Shown piece after piece: positions 18,701 through 27,812 of a stretch of 64,000 nucleotides of DNA. The position numbers and the translations under genes were made by a program. The stretch is from assembly GCA_964020105.1 (NCBI GenBank), contig OZ026535.1, positions 744,001 to 808,000 on the forward strand. The letters run 5' to 3'. Under the pieces are notes generated by a model. That model did no database searches and had not been told where the DNA came from. It worked only from the letters and a program-made list of their open reading frames with translations. Every line of letters begins with the position of its first letter. Positions within the stretch are counted from its first letter, which is position 1. The stretch comes from G964020105 sp964020105. Lineage in GTDB: Bacteria > Pseudomonadota > Alphaproteobacteria > WRAU01 > Hepatincolaceae.

Positions 18701-19339
18701 AGCTCTAATGGAAACACCATTTATCTCATTAATATTAGTTTTAAATAAGCCTTTCTTATCAATACTATTACTAAGAAAGATTCCACTTATTTTTGAATCT
18801 GCATGAGATAAAGTAATATTATTAAAAGAAGATGTGGAGTTACTGATATCTATATTAATGGTTGTAGCATATGCACCTTCATCACTAACTTTACCAAGAA
18901 GAAGGATAGAAGAATTTTTTGCTATAAATCTGATATTATCTTTTACTTTTGTCAAAGAGTTATATTCATTAACATGTGAAAAAATCCCTCCGAAATTAAG
19001 CTCGAGAATACTGGTGCCTAAAACAGGAGTATTAGTATCACATCGCTCAACGCATCCCCCAGGATCCATAAATAAAAGACCACCCTGGTTAATATTAATA
19101 CTACTATTATTAGTAACTAATAACCAGCCTTGAAATATTGTAACATTATTGTACCTATGATTTCTAGCATCCTCAACGACCACCTGAGCAGCATTGGGAT
19201 CCAAGGGGCCACAAACAACAAAATGAGTCTCAGAAGAAGTTGGACAATCAGCAACTGTTGCTTTTGCAGCAAATAAATCTGTTGCAGAAGCAAAGACAAA
19301 GTGGCTTATTAAAGCAAATAAAAAAGCTCTAAAGTTCAT
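15773..19339 (-). CDS. Autotransporter (type V secretion), large surface protein
   Basis: 1188 residues: signal peptide (RAFLFALISHFVFASATDLF, cleavage near 24), a long passenger (about 25-880) of Asn/Ser/Thr/Ile-rich strands such as NIKNSNLEINNFNLLNSSTS typical of a parallel beta-helix, and a C-terminal 12-strand autotransporter barrel (about 900-1188) ending NLKYSF. Several cysteine pairs (ADCPTSSETHFVVC, CVERCD, CATSC) are unusual for such passengers. Likely an adhesin or other surface factor, as with Sca proteins of Rickettsia, but no specific match is claimed. Next to rlmE downstream and prmC upstream. Confidence 0.85.
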   Translation of the reverse strand: MNFRAFLFALISHFVFASATDLFAAKATVADCPTSSETHFVVCGPLDPNAAQVVVEDARNHRYNNVTIFQGWLLVTNNSSININQGGLLFMDPGGCVERCDTNTPVLGTSILELNFGGIFSHVNEYNSLTKVKDNIRFIAKNSSILLLGKVSDEGAYATTINIDISNSTSSFNNITLSHADSKISGIFLSNSIDKKGLFKTNINEINGVSIRAPAITTINLTNTDLIIAGSVITEGKNALVGTVLLNNSNIDFAGTLFSKLNVIRAVDKSVFTTTKSNSILQVGSGAPAITAERDSQITLANVEVDTATYLEIIAATNSIIKINRIYIPATFDDQGGFRIAAEHNSTVDIGIIDTRTACATSCINSDLTFRTAGNNAFINIGSIFINNDKKQIKFISSYFGNIKNIEYSNDLAKIEGLDKNSMLAKIDNIKLTSVSSTANVNIKNSNLEINNFNLLNSSTSNFVINNSNLKIDNLVCVDLCNTINFSSVGTAFSNLNIKNFINSPSNTSVNNFKDINMNITGSYTSSGVISLNNAKLVFNSLSGNFTNILLTNSSSFTINEESNINLSSINIENGSSIFINASNVLQGNNIVVANSGIFTITKANNFNSLNNTASAKAFIDGNATINNINNSGELSLSANSHILELNNAGTIHIHNVNQVDTLRQSGGNLSFYIDTKESKAALQAGSITEWNVNKLDITFKDTAVLNPGESNRYYILSTKTGAINPNTANHDWFYNNPNDLFDDALSILPHWLVNRKEIVYNNGVDSKEGETIGVNIQRLTSYTALIQATPGYSGDKGLLSITRDIDHNVANSTVSKQVLDIINSLDMNSGCVSDQEFIYGIHQGTIQNINAGNTPCLYTMASNAASLKPVSHETYALTTHINTVKSFEKLAEANKEYTTKNDLFTWISTEVSYLKMNNKNYNNGYNSTGSTIYGGLTAGLTSKFTLSALFAFGISDINGDKSAYDGRSYNSNSGFALTYLSNKYHFTFMTLLANNNYNMNRHIKFLDNRWSENKNTEATAKIKTTEIAVRAEVGREFIINNATYLTPKLFISQGFINVGDYTETNSSASLYVVGTNYSIADFGLSLEYYKEILFPKFLGIKNAFWYPKASIAIVERFYTTKDTQANFIATNSTISIPSPKYSAPLINTNLSLMYQQTHFSLQVGYYAEAALSGYMSHSIVGNLKYSF

Positions 19340-19430
19340 AGATATTCCTAATTTTCAATAACATTACACATTGTAGTCTTTATTTGATTTTTTAAAACTA
19401 AGATTATTTTTTAAGCAATAAAATATTTAA

Positions 19431-20273
19431 TTACTGAAATAACAACACCCTATCATAAAAATTATTATCTTGATAGGATCTTAAATGATTGAACCCATAA
19501 CTAAGAGCCATATTTATAACATTTTGTGCTTGTTTATAACCAACTTCAACTATAATTACGGCTTTTTCATTCAAATAATCCTTGCTTTGGGAAAAAATTT
19601 TATCATAAAAAAATAATCCCTCTTGTTCAGCAAATAAAGCTATTTTTGGTTCATATTGCAATACATCTAAGGCAATAGCAGGATCATTTTTATCAATATA
19701 AGGAGGATTAGAAATTATAACGTCAAATTTATCATTAATCTTAGCAAAAATATCAGATTGTATAAGAGTACAACGTTTAGTAAGTTTTAATTTTTCAGAA
19801 TTTATCTTACAAACATCTAAAGCTTCCTTAGAAATATCAAGAGCACTGGCAGTGCTATTTTGATAAAGTAATAATAACGATAGTATCAAACAACCACTAC
19901 CAGTCCCTATATCTAGTATATGTAAAGAAATATTTTTATTTGTAAAAAAATCCATAAAAGCTCTCACAAGAATTTCACTGTCAACTCTTGGTATTAAAAC
20001 AGAAGAATTAATATAAAACTCATTATTCAGGAAAAATTGGCTACCTAAAATGTAAGCCAATGGCGAGCCTTCTACTCTTTTTTGTGCGATTTTTTCCAAT
20101 TTAATTTTTTGTATATTACTTAAAATAATACTCTGATCACGACATAGAAAATCTAGATTACTAATATTTAATATATCTTTTAATATTTCTCTGCTTTCAA
20201 AATTAAAGTTTAATATACCCGCATTCTGAAGTTTAGCAGATATATAAGAAAAAGCTTCTTGGAGATTCATCAC
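19431..20273 (-). CDS. prmC: Release factor glutamine methyltransferase PrmC
   Basis: 280 residues. An N-terminal helical domain (1-75) precedes the methyltransferase with IPRVDSE (94-100), SAM motif DIGTGSG (121-127) and the catalytic NPPY (189-192). PrmC methylates the GGQ glutamine of release factors. The gene follows prfA, its substrate, with no gap, so both are made together. Confidence 0.95.
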   Translation of the reverse strand: MMNLQEAFSYISAKLQNAGILNFNFESREILKDILNISNLDFLCRDQSIILSNIQKIKLEKIAQKRVEGSPLAYILGSQFFLNNEFYINSSVLIPRVDSEILVRAFMDFFTNKNISLHILDIGTGSGCLILSLLLLYQNSTASALDISKEALDVCKINSEKLKLTKRCTLIQSDIFAKINDKFDVIISNPPYIDKNDPAIALDVLQYEPKIALFAEQEGLFFYDKIFSQSKDYLNEKAVIIVEVGYKQAQNVINMALSYGFNHLRSYQDNNFYDRVLLFQ

Positions 20274-21365
20274 TTAATCTTCTGTCTGAGCTAGCTTTAA
20301 AGATTGATCATAAGAAATTAAAGCATCTATCATTTCATCTAAATCACCTTCCATAAATCTTTCAAGCTTATAAAGAGTAAGATTTATCCTATGATCAGAA
20401 ACTCTACCCTGAGAGAAATTATAAGTTCTAATTCTTTCACTTCTATCGCCACTTCCAATCTGACTTTTCCTATCAGCAGATCTCTTCTGCTCTAAGGATT
20501 GCTTTTCCACTTCATAAACCCTAGACATTAATATTTTCATGGCCTTAGCTTTATTTTTATGCTGAGATCTTTCATCTTGCTGAGCTACGACAATACCTGT
20601 TGGAATATGAGTGATTCGCACAGCACTATCGGTTGTATTAACGTGCTGTCCGCCGGCTCCAGAGGATCTATAAATATCTACTCTTAAATCTTTTTCATCT
20701 ATTTTTATATCCACCTCTTCCACCTCTGGCAAGACAGCAACCGTTGCAGCAGAGGTATGGACTCTGCCATTTGCCTCAGTATCTGGTACTCTTTGCACTC
20801 TGTGTACACCCGATTCAAATTTCAATCTAGCAAAAACACCTTTACCAGTAATGGAAGCTATTATTTCTTTATATCCACCCACTCCATTTTCACTCATGGA
20901 CATAATTTCAACTTTCCATTTTTTAATATCCGCGTAGCGAGTATACATTCTAAATAAATTTGCAGAAAAAAGAGCAGCCTCATCTCCTCCTGTTCCTGCT
21001 CTAAGCTCTATAATGGCACTTTTTTCATCATCTTTATCTTTAGGTAATAAAGCTATCTTTAGATCTTGTATTAATTTTTCTATTGCCTCCTTTACCTTAG
21101 GATGATCATCTCTTGCCATGGCTTTTATCTCAGAATCCATATCCTTAGAGTTTATAATTTCATCTAGATTTTTCAATTCTTCCTTATTAGCCCACAGATC
21201 CCTAATAACACTAACTATAGTTGTTAAATAAGCATATTCTCTAGAATCAGAGGTAAAGTCGCCAGAGTTGCCGTTAATACCATAACCAGAAGGCCCCTTA
21301 GCTAGCTTATCTGCTAATTCTTCATATTTTTTTACCATAGATATCAAATTATCTTCAAAACTCAT
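20274..21365 (-). CDS. prfA: Peptide chain release factor 1
   Basis: 363 residues with the catalytic GGQ at 238-240 (SSGAGGQHVNTTDSAVRITH) and the RF1-type codon-recognition region VQRVPDTEANGRVHTSAATV; the tripeptide is PDT at 194-196 (PAT in E. coli, PxT class). GTGGDEAALFS is the usual family segment. RF1 reads UAA and UAG stops. In the conserved order hisS-prfA-prmC. Confidence 0.96.
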   Translation of the reverse strand: MSFEDNLISMVKKYEELADKLAKGPSGYGINGNSGDFTSDSREYAYLTTIVSVIRDLWANKEELKNLDEIINSKDMDSEIKAMARDDHPKVKEAIEKLIQDLKIALLPKDKDDEKSAIIELRAGTGGDEAALFSANLFRMYTRYADIKKWKVEIMSMSENGVGGYKEIIASITGKGVFARLKFESGVHRVQRVPDTEANGRVHTSAATVAVLPEVEEVDIKIDEKDLRVDIYRSSGAGGQHVNTTDSAVRITHIPTGIVVAQQDERSQHKNKAKAMKILMSRVYEVEKQSLEQKRSADRKSQIGSGDRSERIRTYNFSQGRVSDHRINLTLYKLERFMEGDLDEMIDALISYDQSLKLAQTED

Positions 21366-21374
21366 TTTATCAAC

Positions 21375-22640
21375 TTACTCAACAATTTTATAACGACTAT
21401 ATTTATTATCTAAAAAGTTAGCTACTTCAGTGGCAATAACAGAAACTTGCTGAAAATCTGTAGCATCTTTAATTTTTATAACTTTTAATTTATATTCTTC
21501 TTTGCCAATTATAATCGTAGCAAAAAAATCATCACTAGACACTTTTTTTAATTTAGATGATATATCTTTACCTAATATAAAACTTGCTGCAAAACAATAC
21601 TCATCCCTAATTTTTTTTGCTAAATTAAGTGCATAAGAATCAAACTCATCCTCCGCAGTAACTATTGCAATTGCCTTCTTATCTTTTGCCGGAGCATCAA
21701 TCATTAAAGCTAATCTTTCCATCCCTCCAGCAAAACCAAAGCATCCAGCATCTATGCCACCCATCTGCTTAATCAAATTATTATAACGTCCACCTGCTAT
21801 TAAGGTTCCTTGTGCACCTAAATCATCTGTAACTATTTCAAACACACTATGTGTATAATAATCTAAACCTCTAACTAAAGTAGTATCACAAACATATTCA
21901 ATATCAAGCATAGACAATCCTTCTTTTACTTTAGAAAAAAAAACCCTATCTTCATTTGACAAATATTCACTAATTTTAGGAGCATTTTTAACTATTTCCT
22001 TATCTGTAGCATCTTTAGAATCGAGAATCCTTAGGGGATTTTTTTCTAATCTCCGTAAACTATCCTCAGAAAGATTATTCTTAAATGCAACTATATATTT
22101 AACTAAAGCTTCTTTATAATTGTTTAAAGAAGCAACACTACCTAATGAATTAATCATTAACTTATAAGATTTTATCCCTAATAATTTTAATATATCCACA
22201 GATAAATTTATTACCTCAACGTCTGATGTGTAACTACTTGTGCCCAGATACTCAAAGCCTAGTTGATGGAACTGCCTTTGTCTGCCCTTTTGTGGTCTTT
22301 CATAGCGAAACATAGCCCCCATATAAAAATATTTAAGAGGTAATAAATGTGTCCACCCATTTGAAAGCAATCCCCTGACAACAGGGGCTGTCCCTTCAGG
22401 ACGTAATGTAATTTTATCCCCTCCCCTATCCTCAAAAACATACATCTCTTTATTTACAATATCACTAAGCTCCCCTATATTCCTTTCAAATACCCCTGCA
22501 AACTCCATAATAGGAGTTCTTATTTCATTAAAGCTATACTTAGAAGCTATCAATCTAACTGTGTTCTCGATTTTAATAAATTTATCAAGATCTCTACCGT
22601 ATAAATCGTTAGTCCCTCTAACATTTTGATATTTAAGCAT
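21375..22640 (-). CDS. hisS: Histidyl-tRNA synthetase
   Basis: 421 residues from ATG 22640; an AGGA lies about 10 bp before it, and a TTG at 22646 would add only two residues. Class II motifs are clear: VRGTNDLYGRD at the start, LRPEGTAPVVRG (motif 2 region), RQRQFHQLGFEYLG, the histidine loop LVRGLDYYTHSVFEIV, and motif 3 GGRYNNLIKQMGG with FAGGMERL. A C-terminal anticodon domain follows (about 325-421). The stop of ispG is 8 bp upstream. Confidence 0.96.
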   Translation of the reverse strand: MLKYQNVRGTNDLYGRDLDKFIKIENTVRLIASKYSFNEIRTPIMEFAGVFERNIGELSDIVNKEMYVFEDRGGDKITLRPEGTAPVVRGLLSNGWTHLLPLKYFYMGAMFRYERPQKGRQRQFHQLGFEYLGTSSYTSDVEVINLSVDILKLLGIKSYKLMINSLGSVASLNNYKEALVKYIVAFKNNLSEDSLRRLEKNPLRILDSKDATDKEIVKNAPKISEYLSNEDRVFFSKVKEGLSMLDIEYVCDTTLVRGLDYYTHSVFEIVTDDLGAQGTLIAGGRYNNLIKQMGGIDAGCFGFAGGMERLALMIDAPAKDKKAIAIVTAEDEFDSYALNLAKKIRDEYCFAASFILGKDISSKLKKVSSDDFFATIIIGKEEYKLKVIKIKDATDFQQVSVIATEVANFLDNKYSRYKIVE

Positions 22641-22647
22641 TATCAAT

Positions 22648-23745
22648 TTATCCTAATAAACTTTTTTTCTGTTGCAAATGCTGTTCAACCAAACCAACAA
22701 TATGCTCCACAATATTTTCATCCGATATTTTATGATCCTTAACTCCATTCACATATATAACATTTTCTTTATCTGTAATGCCAACAAGTCCTATATCTGT
22801 ATACATAGCTTCTCCAATTCCATTGACAACACATCCAAGCATGGAGATGGTTATAGGCTCACGAATATGGGCAAGCCTCTCCTCAACCGCAGCTACAACC
22901 TTTATAACGTCATAGCCTTGCCTAGCACAAGATGGACAAGAAATTATTCTAATCCCATTGTTCCTTAAATTAAGGGATTTTAAAATATCAAATCCCACTT
23001 TTACCTCATCAACAGGATCAGCAGATAACGATACCCTTAACGTATCCCCTATACCCTTTAATAATAAATTACCAATGCCAATAGAAGAAAGTACTGTTCC
23101 ACTACGATATCCACCAGCCTCTGTGATACCTAAATGTAATGGATAATCGCACGCCTCACTAAGCAACTCATATGCCCTGATTGCTAAAAATACATTCGAG
23201 GATTTAACACTAATTTTAAAATTAAAAAATCCTACATCTTCTAAAATATGTATGTGATTCATAGCACTTTCAAGCATAGCCTCGGCCGTAGGGCTTTTAT
23301 ATTTATCAATTAAATAATCCTCCAATGATCCAGAATTAACTCCAATTCTTATGGAACAATTATTATCAATTGCTGCTTTTACAACTTCCATTACCTTTTC
23401 TTTTGAGCCAATATTTCCAGGATTAATTCTAAGGCATGCTGCTCCTTTTTCTGCTGCCTCTATTGCCCTTCTGTAATGAAAATGTATGTCAGCAACAATA
23501 GGAACACTAACTTCTTTAATGATTTTATCTAAAACTGCTGTCGACTCCTTATCCGGACAAGACACTCGAACTATATCAACCCCAACCTCTTCTAGCTTAT
23601 GAATCTGTTTGATCGTTGCCACATAATCGGTTGTTTTAGTATTTGTCATGGATTGCACACTTACAGGATTATCTCCTCCAATCTGAACATTACCCACATT
23701 GACCACTTTCGTTTTTTTTCTTGGAATTTTATAATCATATAACAT
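22648..23745 (-). CDS. ispG: 4-hydroxy-3-methylbut-2-enyl diphosphate synthase IspG
   Basis: 365 residues. Begins with NVGNVQIGGDNPVSVQSMTN, the family signature, in a TIM-barrel domain; the 4Fe-4S ligands are in the C-terminal domain as SCPSCARQGYDV and GCVVNGIGEA. It makes HMBPP in the MEP isoprenoid pathway, so this organism keeps that pathway for at least this step. Located between rodZ and hisS. Confidence 0.96.
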   Translation of the reverse strand: MLYDYKIPRKKTKVVNVGNVQIGGDNPVSVQSMTNTKTTDYVATIKQIHKLEEVGVDIVRVSCPDKESTAVLDKIIKEVSVPIVADIHFHYRRAIEAAEKGAACLRINPGNIGSKEKVMEVVKAAIDNNCSIRIGVNSGSLEDYLIDKYKSPTAEAMLESAMNHIHILEDVGFFNFKISVKSSNVFLAIRAYELLSEACDYPLHLGITEAGGYRSGTVLSSIGIGNLLLKGIGDTLRVSLSADPVDEVKVGFDILKSLNLRNNGIRIISCPSCARQGYDVIKVVAAVEERLAHIREPITISMLGCVVNGIGEAMYTDIGLVGITDKENVIYVNGVKDHKISDENIVEHIVGLVEQHLQQKKSLLG

Positions 23746-23781
23746 ATTAAGATATCACACCACTTGTGAAAACAATCTAAT

Positions 23782-24783
23782 TTACTCTGCCTTAGAAGAA
23801 TATCTATTAATTAGAAGCTGCTTATCTAGGATTATATTCTTTAGAACTCTACTATACTTATTATTACTTGAAAAAAATAATTCTTTAGAATCAACTGTTA
23901 TTTTTACTCCTTGATAATTGCCCACAGACATTGATATGCCCTCTACCTTTGGTATATCGTATGATTGCCCGGCTGTAAATATCTTGTCCAAATAAACAAT
24001 ATTAGGTTTCACAGTTTGATATATTTGCACCCAAACATCTTCAGAAAAATAAAGAGTTATATTAACATTTGTAGTAGCTTGTGGCCATTTTGCATATATG
24101 ATTCCTATATTTTCTGATACATCATTTTCTTTATTATCAACTACAACATTATTGGATTCTTTATTTTGTGAAACAAAATCATCCTTCTTATTGCTTTCTG
24201 AAAGTTTATCATTATCAACAACAACAAAATCCTCTCCTGCAACACTGCTTATTTCCTGATCTTTATTTTGATTGGTAGTCTGTGTAACTTCTATAACCTC
24301 ATTCTTATTAAACAGATTAAACCCCATAAACAAAAACACACCAATAAACAAAAACAATAAGAGATACAATAACTTATTGGATCTCTTATTGTTTGAATAA
24401 TCTATAGTATCTTTATTATTTTTTGCACCAAAGGTACTATTTTTAACAGTTTTCTTAATAATATTTGTAATACTGTATTCATCATCAAGATACATTTGTC
24501 TTGTATCACTTGTGTATTCAGGATTTTGAAAATAAAACTTGTTATCCAAATCCTCAACTAATTTATCCAGACCAGCTATCCCTAGAAAATTACCATAATA
24601 TCTAAAATAACCAAGAGCATAAGTACGCTCAGGTAAAGAAATATAATCATCATCTTCTAAAGCTTTTAAAAACTCTATCCTTATCTTGGTAACTTTAGCA
24701 ACCTCATCTAAAGTAAATCCCTTTGTCACTCTAGCATCTTTTAAGATTTGGCCTAAAGAATTAGCTTGTTCTATTTTTTCCAT
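23782..24783 (-). CDS. rodZ: RodZ-like helix-turn-helix/DUF4115 membrane protein
   Basis: 333 residues. N-terminal HTH_25-type domain (LGQILKDARVTKGFTLDEVA, about 10-75, with PERTYALGYFRYYGNFLGI), one transmembrane span near 145-165 (LLYLLLFLFIGVFLFMGFNL), an Asn/Asp/Glu-rich linker, and a C-terminal DUF4115 beta domain (VWVQIYQTVKPN, SVGNYQGVKITVDSKEL). RodZ links MreB to the membrane for cell shape. First gene of the ispG-hisS-prfA-prmC run, as in related genomes. Confidence 0.85.
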   Translation of the reverse strand: MEKIEQANSLGQILKDARVTKGFTLDEVAKVTKIRIEFLKALEDDDYISLPERTYALGYFRYYGNFLGIAGLDKLVEDLDNKFYFQNPEYTSDTRQMYLDDEYSITNIIKKTVKNSTFGAKNNKDTIDYSNNKRSNKLLYLLLFLFIGVFLFMGFNLFNKNEVIEVTQTTNQNKDQEISSVAGEDFVVVDNDKLSESNKKDDFVSQNKESNNVVVDNKENDVSENIGIIYAKWPQATTNVNITLYFSEDVWVQIYQTVKPNIVYLDKIFTAGQSYDIPKVEGISMSVGNYQGVKITVDSKELFFSSNNKYSRVLKNIILDKQLLINRYSSKAE

Positions 24784-24828
24784 GTCTACCCCTAAAAAAA
24801 TCTATTGCTTGTAAAGTTCATATTATAT

Positions 24829-25842
24829 TTACTCAACATTTCTATGTAAATAATTACGCGCTTGTATAACTAACTCTTCAATAATTTCCTTACAAGAGCG
24901 TATTTCATTTACTAATCCAACACTTTGCCCAGCCATCAAAGAACCATTTTCAACATCACCATCAATAACAGCCTTTCTAAGAGCTCCCACCCAATAATGC
25001 TCTATTTTCATCTGAGCGTCATATTTAGATAAAGCACCATTTTTAAATTCATCAATTACTATCCTTTGAAAATCAACGAATTCCTTAGTTCCTTTATTAA
25101 TTATAGCTCTTACTGGAATAACTGGGAAATCGTTATCAAGTTGTACTGTTGGCTGAGCGTCCCTAGCTGATGCCCTAATAAAAGCTTCTTTAAACTTATC
25201 ATGGGCTATACATTCAGTTGAGCAAACTAAAGGTGTTCCTATCTGAACACCTGCAGCTCCCATTTCTAAGTAACCTGCCATAATTTCACCTCTTCCTATT
25301 CCGCCAGCAACAAAAACCGGAATCTCTGTGATATTAGGAAGTATTTCCTGCGCTAACACTGAGGTGGACACAGATCCTATATGCCCTCCTGCCTCTGATC
25401 CTTCTATTATCAAAGCATCGACACCATTTCTTATCATCCTTTTGGAAACAGGTAAATTAGGTGCAAAAGTTAATGTTTTTATTTTATAGCCCTTTAATTT
25501 TTTTACTATCTCTGAGGATGGTATCCCTCCTGCAAAGATAACGTGACTCACACTTTCCTCTATACAAACGTCCACTAAAGCTTCAAGATGTGGATTAAGA
25601 ACTATAATATTAACTCCAAAGTTTTTTTTTGTTTTTACTTTAGTCCTTTGTATTTCTCCTTTTAATAATTGAGCGTCCATTGATCCGCTAGCAATTACTC
25701 CAAATGCTCCTGCATTGGATATTGCCGAAACTAAGCTACTCTCAGATAACCAAGACATTGCACCTCCCATGATTGCATAATCAACCTCTAGAAAATCACA
25801 CCCCCTTTGCCATAGGAAACTTAGTTTATCATTTTTTTTCAT
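24829..25842 (-). CDS. FMN-dependent NPD/FabK-type oxidoreductase
   Basis: 337-residue TIM barrel of the nitronate monooxygenase/enoyl-ACP reductase FabK superfamily: DYAIMGGAMSWLSESSLVSA, NAGAFGVIASG, FGVNIIVLNP, IIEGSEAGGHIGSVST, VFVAGGIGRGEIMAGYLEMG and AAGVQIGTPL (FMN phosphate site). It could be an enoyl reductase in fatty acid synthesis or a nitronate monooxygenase; sequence reading alone does not decide. It is 45 bp upstream of rodZ on the same strand and divergent from ubiG. Confidence 0.8.
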   Translation of the reverse strand: MKKNDKLSFLWQRGCDFLEVDYAIMGGAMSWLSESSLVSAISNAGAFGVIASGSMDAQLLKGEIQRTKVKTKKNFGVNIIVLNPHLEALVDVCIEESVSHVIFAGGIPSSEIVKKLKGYKIKTLTFAPNLPVSKRMIRNGVDALIIEGSEAGGHIGSVSTSVLAQEILPNITEIPVFVAGGIGRGEIMAGYLEMGAAGVQIGTPLVCSTECIAHDKFKEAFIRASARDAQPTVQLDNDFPVIPVRAIINKGTKEFVDFQRIVIDEFKNGALSKYDAQMKIEHYWVGALRKAVIDGDVENGSLMAGQSVGLVNEIRSCKEIIEELVIQARNYLHRNVE

Positions 25843-25989
25843 TATTTAACCCTTTACTATAACAACTACTTAATTATACCATGTTTATAAACTATTAATA
25901 TAGATATACTATTATAATTTTTTTGTAAACTATTTTTATCATATGTGCTATCATATATGGTGTAATAATATAGGAAAGACGGTTATTTA

Positions 25990-26700
25990 ATGCCAACATC
26001 TAGAAATGAAAAAGAAATTACAAAATTTTCACAATTGGCACAAGATTGGTGGAAAAAAAATGGTAAATTTAAAGTTCTTCACAATTTTAACAATCTGAGA
26101 GTAGATTATATATCAAACATCTTAAGCAAAAATAATATTGAAAAAAATACAAAAATACTTGATGTTGGTTGTGGTGGTGGTATCCTTGCTGAAAGTTTAA
26201 CTAAAATTGGCTATAAAGTACACGGTATTGATGCATCTCTGGAAAGTATCAATATTGCAATTAAACATGCTAAAGATAATAAACTAGATATCACCTACGA
26301 GCACTCCACTCCAGAAAGTTTTCTTGGCAATAACCAAGAAAAATTCTCTGTCATCATGGTTATGGAGGTAATTGAGCATATTGATAATGTCGATTTTTTT
26401 ATCAGCACTCTTAGCAACCTCCTTAGCCCTAATGGAATTATATTTTTTTCCACAATTAACAGAAATATTAAATCACTCCTTCTAGCTAAATTTGCTGCAG
26501 AATACATCCTACGTTGGCTACCACAAGATACACACGATTACAAAAAATTCATTACACCTGCAGAAATCCTTAAAATACTAGAAAAACATTCCCTAAAAAT
26601 GGAAGGAATAACCGGTATTAATTTTAATCCCTTAAGGTATTCTTGGTATTTACAAAGTACTCCTAGCATTAATTATCTATGCTGGGCTAAAAAACTATAG
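25990..26700 (+). CDS. ubiG: Ubiquinone biosynthesis O-methyltransferase UbiG
   Basis: 236 residues. Starts with the family-typical FSQLAQDWWKKNGKFKVLHN and NNLRVDYI; SAM motif DVGCGGGILAESLTKIG (about 58-74); ends LPQDTHDYKKFITPAEI and GINFNPLRYSW. Carries out the two O-methylations of ubiquinone synthesis, implying aerobic respiration. Two bp separate its stop from the convergent grxC. Confidence 0.95.
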   Translation: MPTSRNEKEITKFSQLAQDWWKKNGKFKVLHNFNNLRVDYISNILSKNNIEKNTKILDVGCGGGILAESLTKIGYKVHGIDASLESINIAIKHAKDNKLDITYEHSTPESFLGNNQEKFSVIMVMEVIEHIDNVDFFISTLSNLLSPNGIIFFSTINRNIKSLLLAKFAAEYILRWLPQDTHDYKKFITPAEILKILEKHSLKMEGITGINFNPLRYSWYLQSTPSINYLCWAKKL

Positions 26701-26702
26701 AA

Positions 26703-26969
26703 TTACTTAAGTCTCAAAATATCATTCAGTTTACCCTTGGCATCAAGAGCTAGCATATCATCACATCCTCCAATTAATTTACTGTTAATGAAAATCTGTG
26801 GTACTGTTTTTGCTCCATTGGTGCGCTTTAGCATTTCATCTCTTTTATCTAAGTCTAGCTCAATATTATATTCAGATATATTAGTAAATCCTTTCATAGC
26901 GAGAAAATTTTTTGCCTTAACACAATAAGGACAATGAATTTTTGTATACATTTCAATTTTTACACTCAT
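26703..26969 (-). CDS. grxC: Glutaredoxin 3 (dithiol)
   Basis: 88 residues with active site CPYC at 14-17, the TVPQIFI cis-Pro segment and GGCDDMLAL glutathione-binding end. Reduces disulfides with glutathione. Downstream of comF by 22 bp, the usual alphaproteobacterial pairing. Confidence 0.95.
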   Translation of the reverse strand: MSVKIEMYTKIHCPYCVKAKNFLAMKGFTNISEYNIELDLDKRDEMLKRTNGAKTVPQIFINSKLIGGCDDMLALDAKGKLNDILRLK

Positions 26970-26991
26970 TGATTAAACTCCTTAAATAAAT

Positions 26992-27729
26992 TCAAACTTT
27001 TAAAATGCCTTCTATCCTTGCTAAAGACAATACATGTACTTCTTTAACTCCACTGGATTTTAATACAGTGCTACATTCATTTATAGTTGTACCTGTTGTA
27101 ATAACGTCATCTAGCAAAAGCACCGACTTATTCTCAACTAAAGATATCATATTTTTATTCATAACAAAAGCTCTCTTAAGATTATTTAATCTAGATTTAC
27201 CATCTAAACTTATTTGATCTGCTGTGCTTTTTATCTTAATTAGCACCCTTGGTGCAAAAGCAATCTTTAAACTATGGGACAGCTCTTTTGCTAAAAGTGC
27301 TGTATGACTATATTTTCTGTGTAGCAATTTTTTTCTGTGTACAGGAACAGGAATTATTACATCAATCATATTTTCCAGCCCCTTTTCTTTAAGCTTATGA
27401 AGTAAAAATTTCGCTAAATAAGGAGATAAATTTGTATTATCATAATTTTTAAAACTATTGATAAGTTTAAATAATTCATCATTATACTCAAAACAATGAC
27501 TAAGGGAATCAAAAGATTTTCTCTTATGACTACAACTTCCACAAACAAAAATATTTTCATTTATTTCCACTCCACAATGTTTGCAAGTATTATGAAGGCT
27601 AAATCGTAGCTTACTAAAGCAATCAGGACAAAGCCCATAGCCAAGGGTACTGCTCTCACACATATAACAACCAGGTGGATAGATAAAATCTAAGATGTTT
27701 CTAATTGTTTTTGCTATAAAATTTTTCAT
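26992..27729 (-). CDS. ComF family phosphoribosyltransferase-like protein
   Basis: 245 residues. N-terminal zinc-ribbon-like cysteines (YPPGCYMCES, LCPDC, CKHCGVEI, VCGSCSHKR) and a C-terminal PRTase fold with VIIPVPVHRKKLLHRKYSH and the PRPP loop SVLLLDDVITTGTTINEC. ComF relatives are linked to DNA uptake in competent bacteria, but the gene is widespread without that role. Paired with grxC. Confidence 0.88.
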   Translation of the reverse strand: MKNFIAKTIRNILDFIYPPGCYMCESSTLGYGLCPDCFSKLRFSLHNTCKHCGVEINENIFVCGSCSHKRKSFDSLSHCFEYNDELFKLINSFKNYDNTNLSPYLAKFLLHKLKEKGLENMIDVIIPVPVHRKKLLHRKYSHTALLAKELSHSLKIAFAPRVLIKIKSTADQISLDGKSRLNNLKRAFVMNKNMISLVENKSVLLLDDVITTGTTINECSTVLKSSGVKEVHVLSLARIEGILKV

Positions 27730-27812
27730 ATTGATAGGTTTCTTAACAAAAATATTAATTAATGCTAGTATCTAAATTATAATTCATAATTAAGATGAGG
27801 TAAATAATAAGT

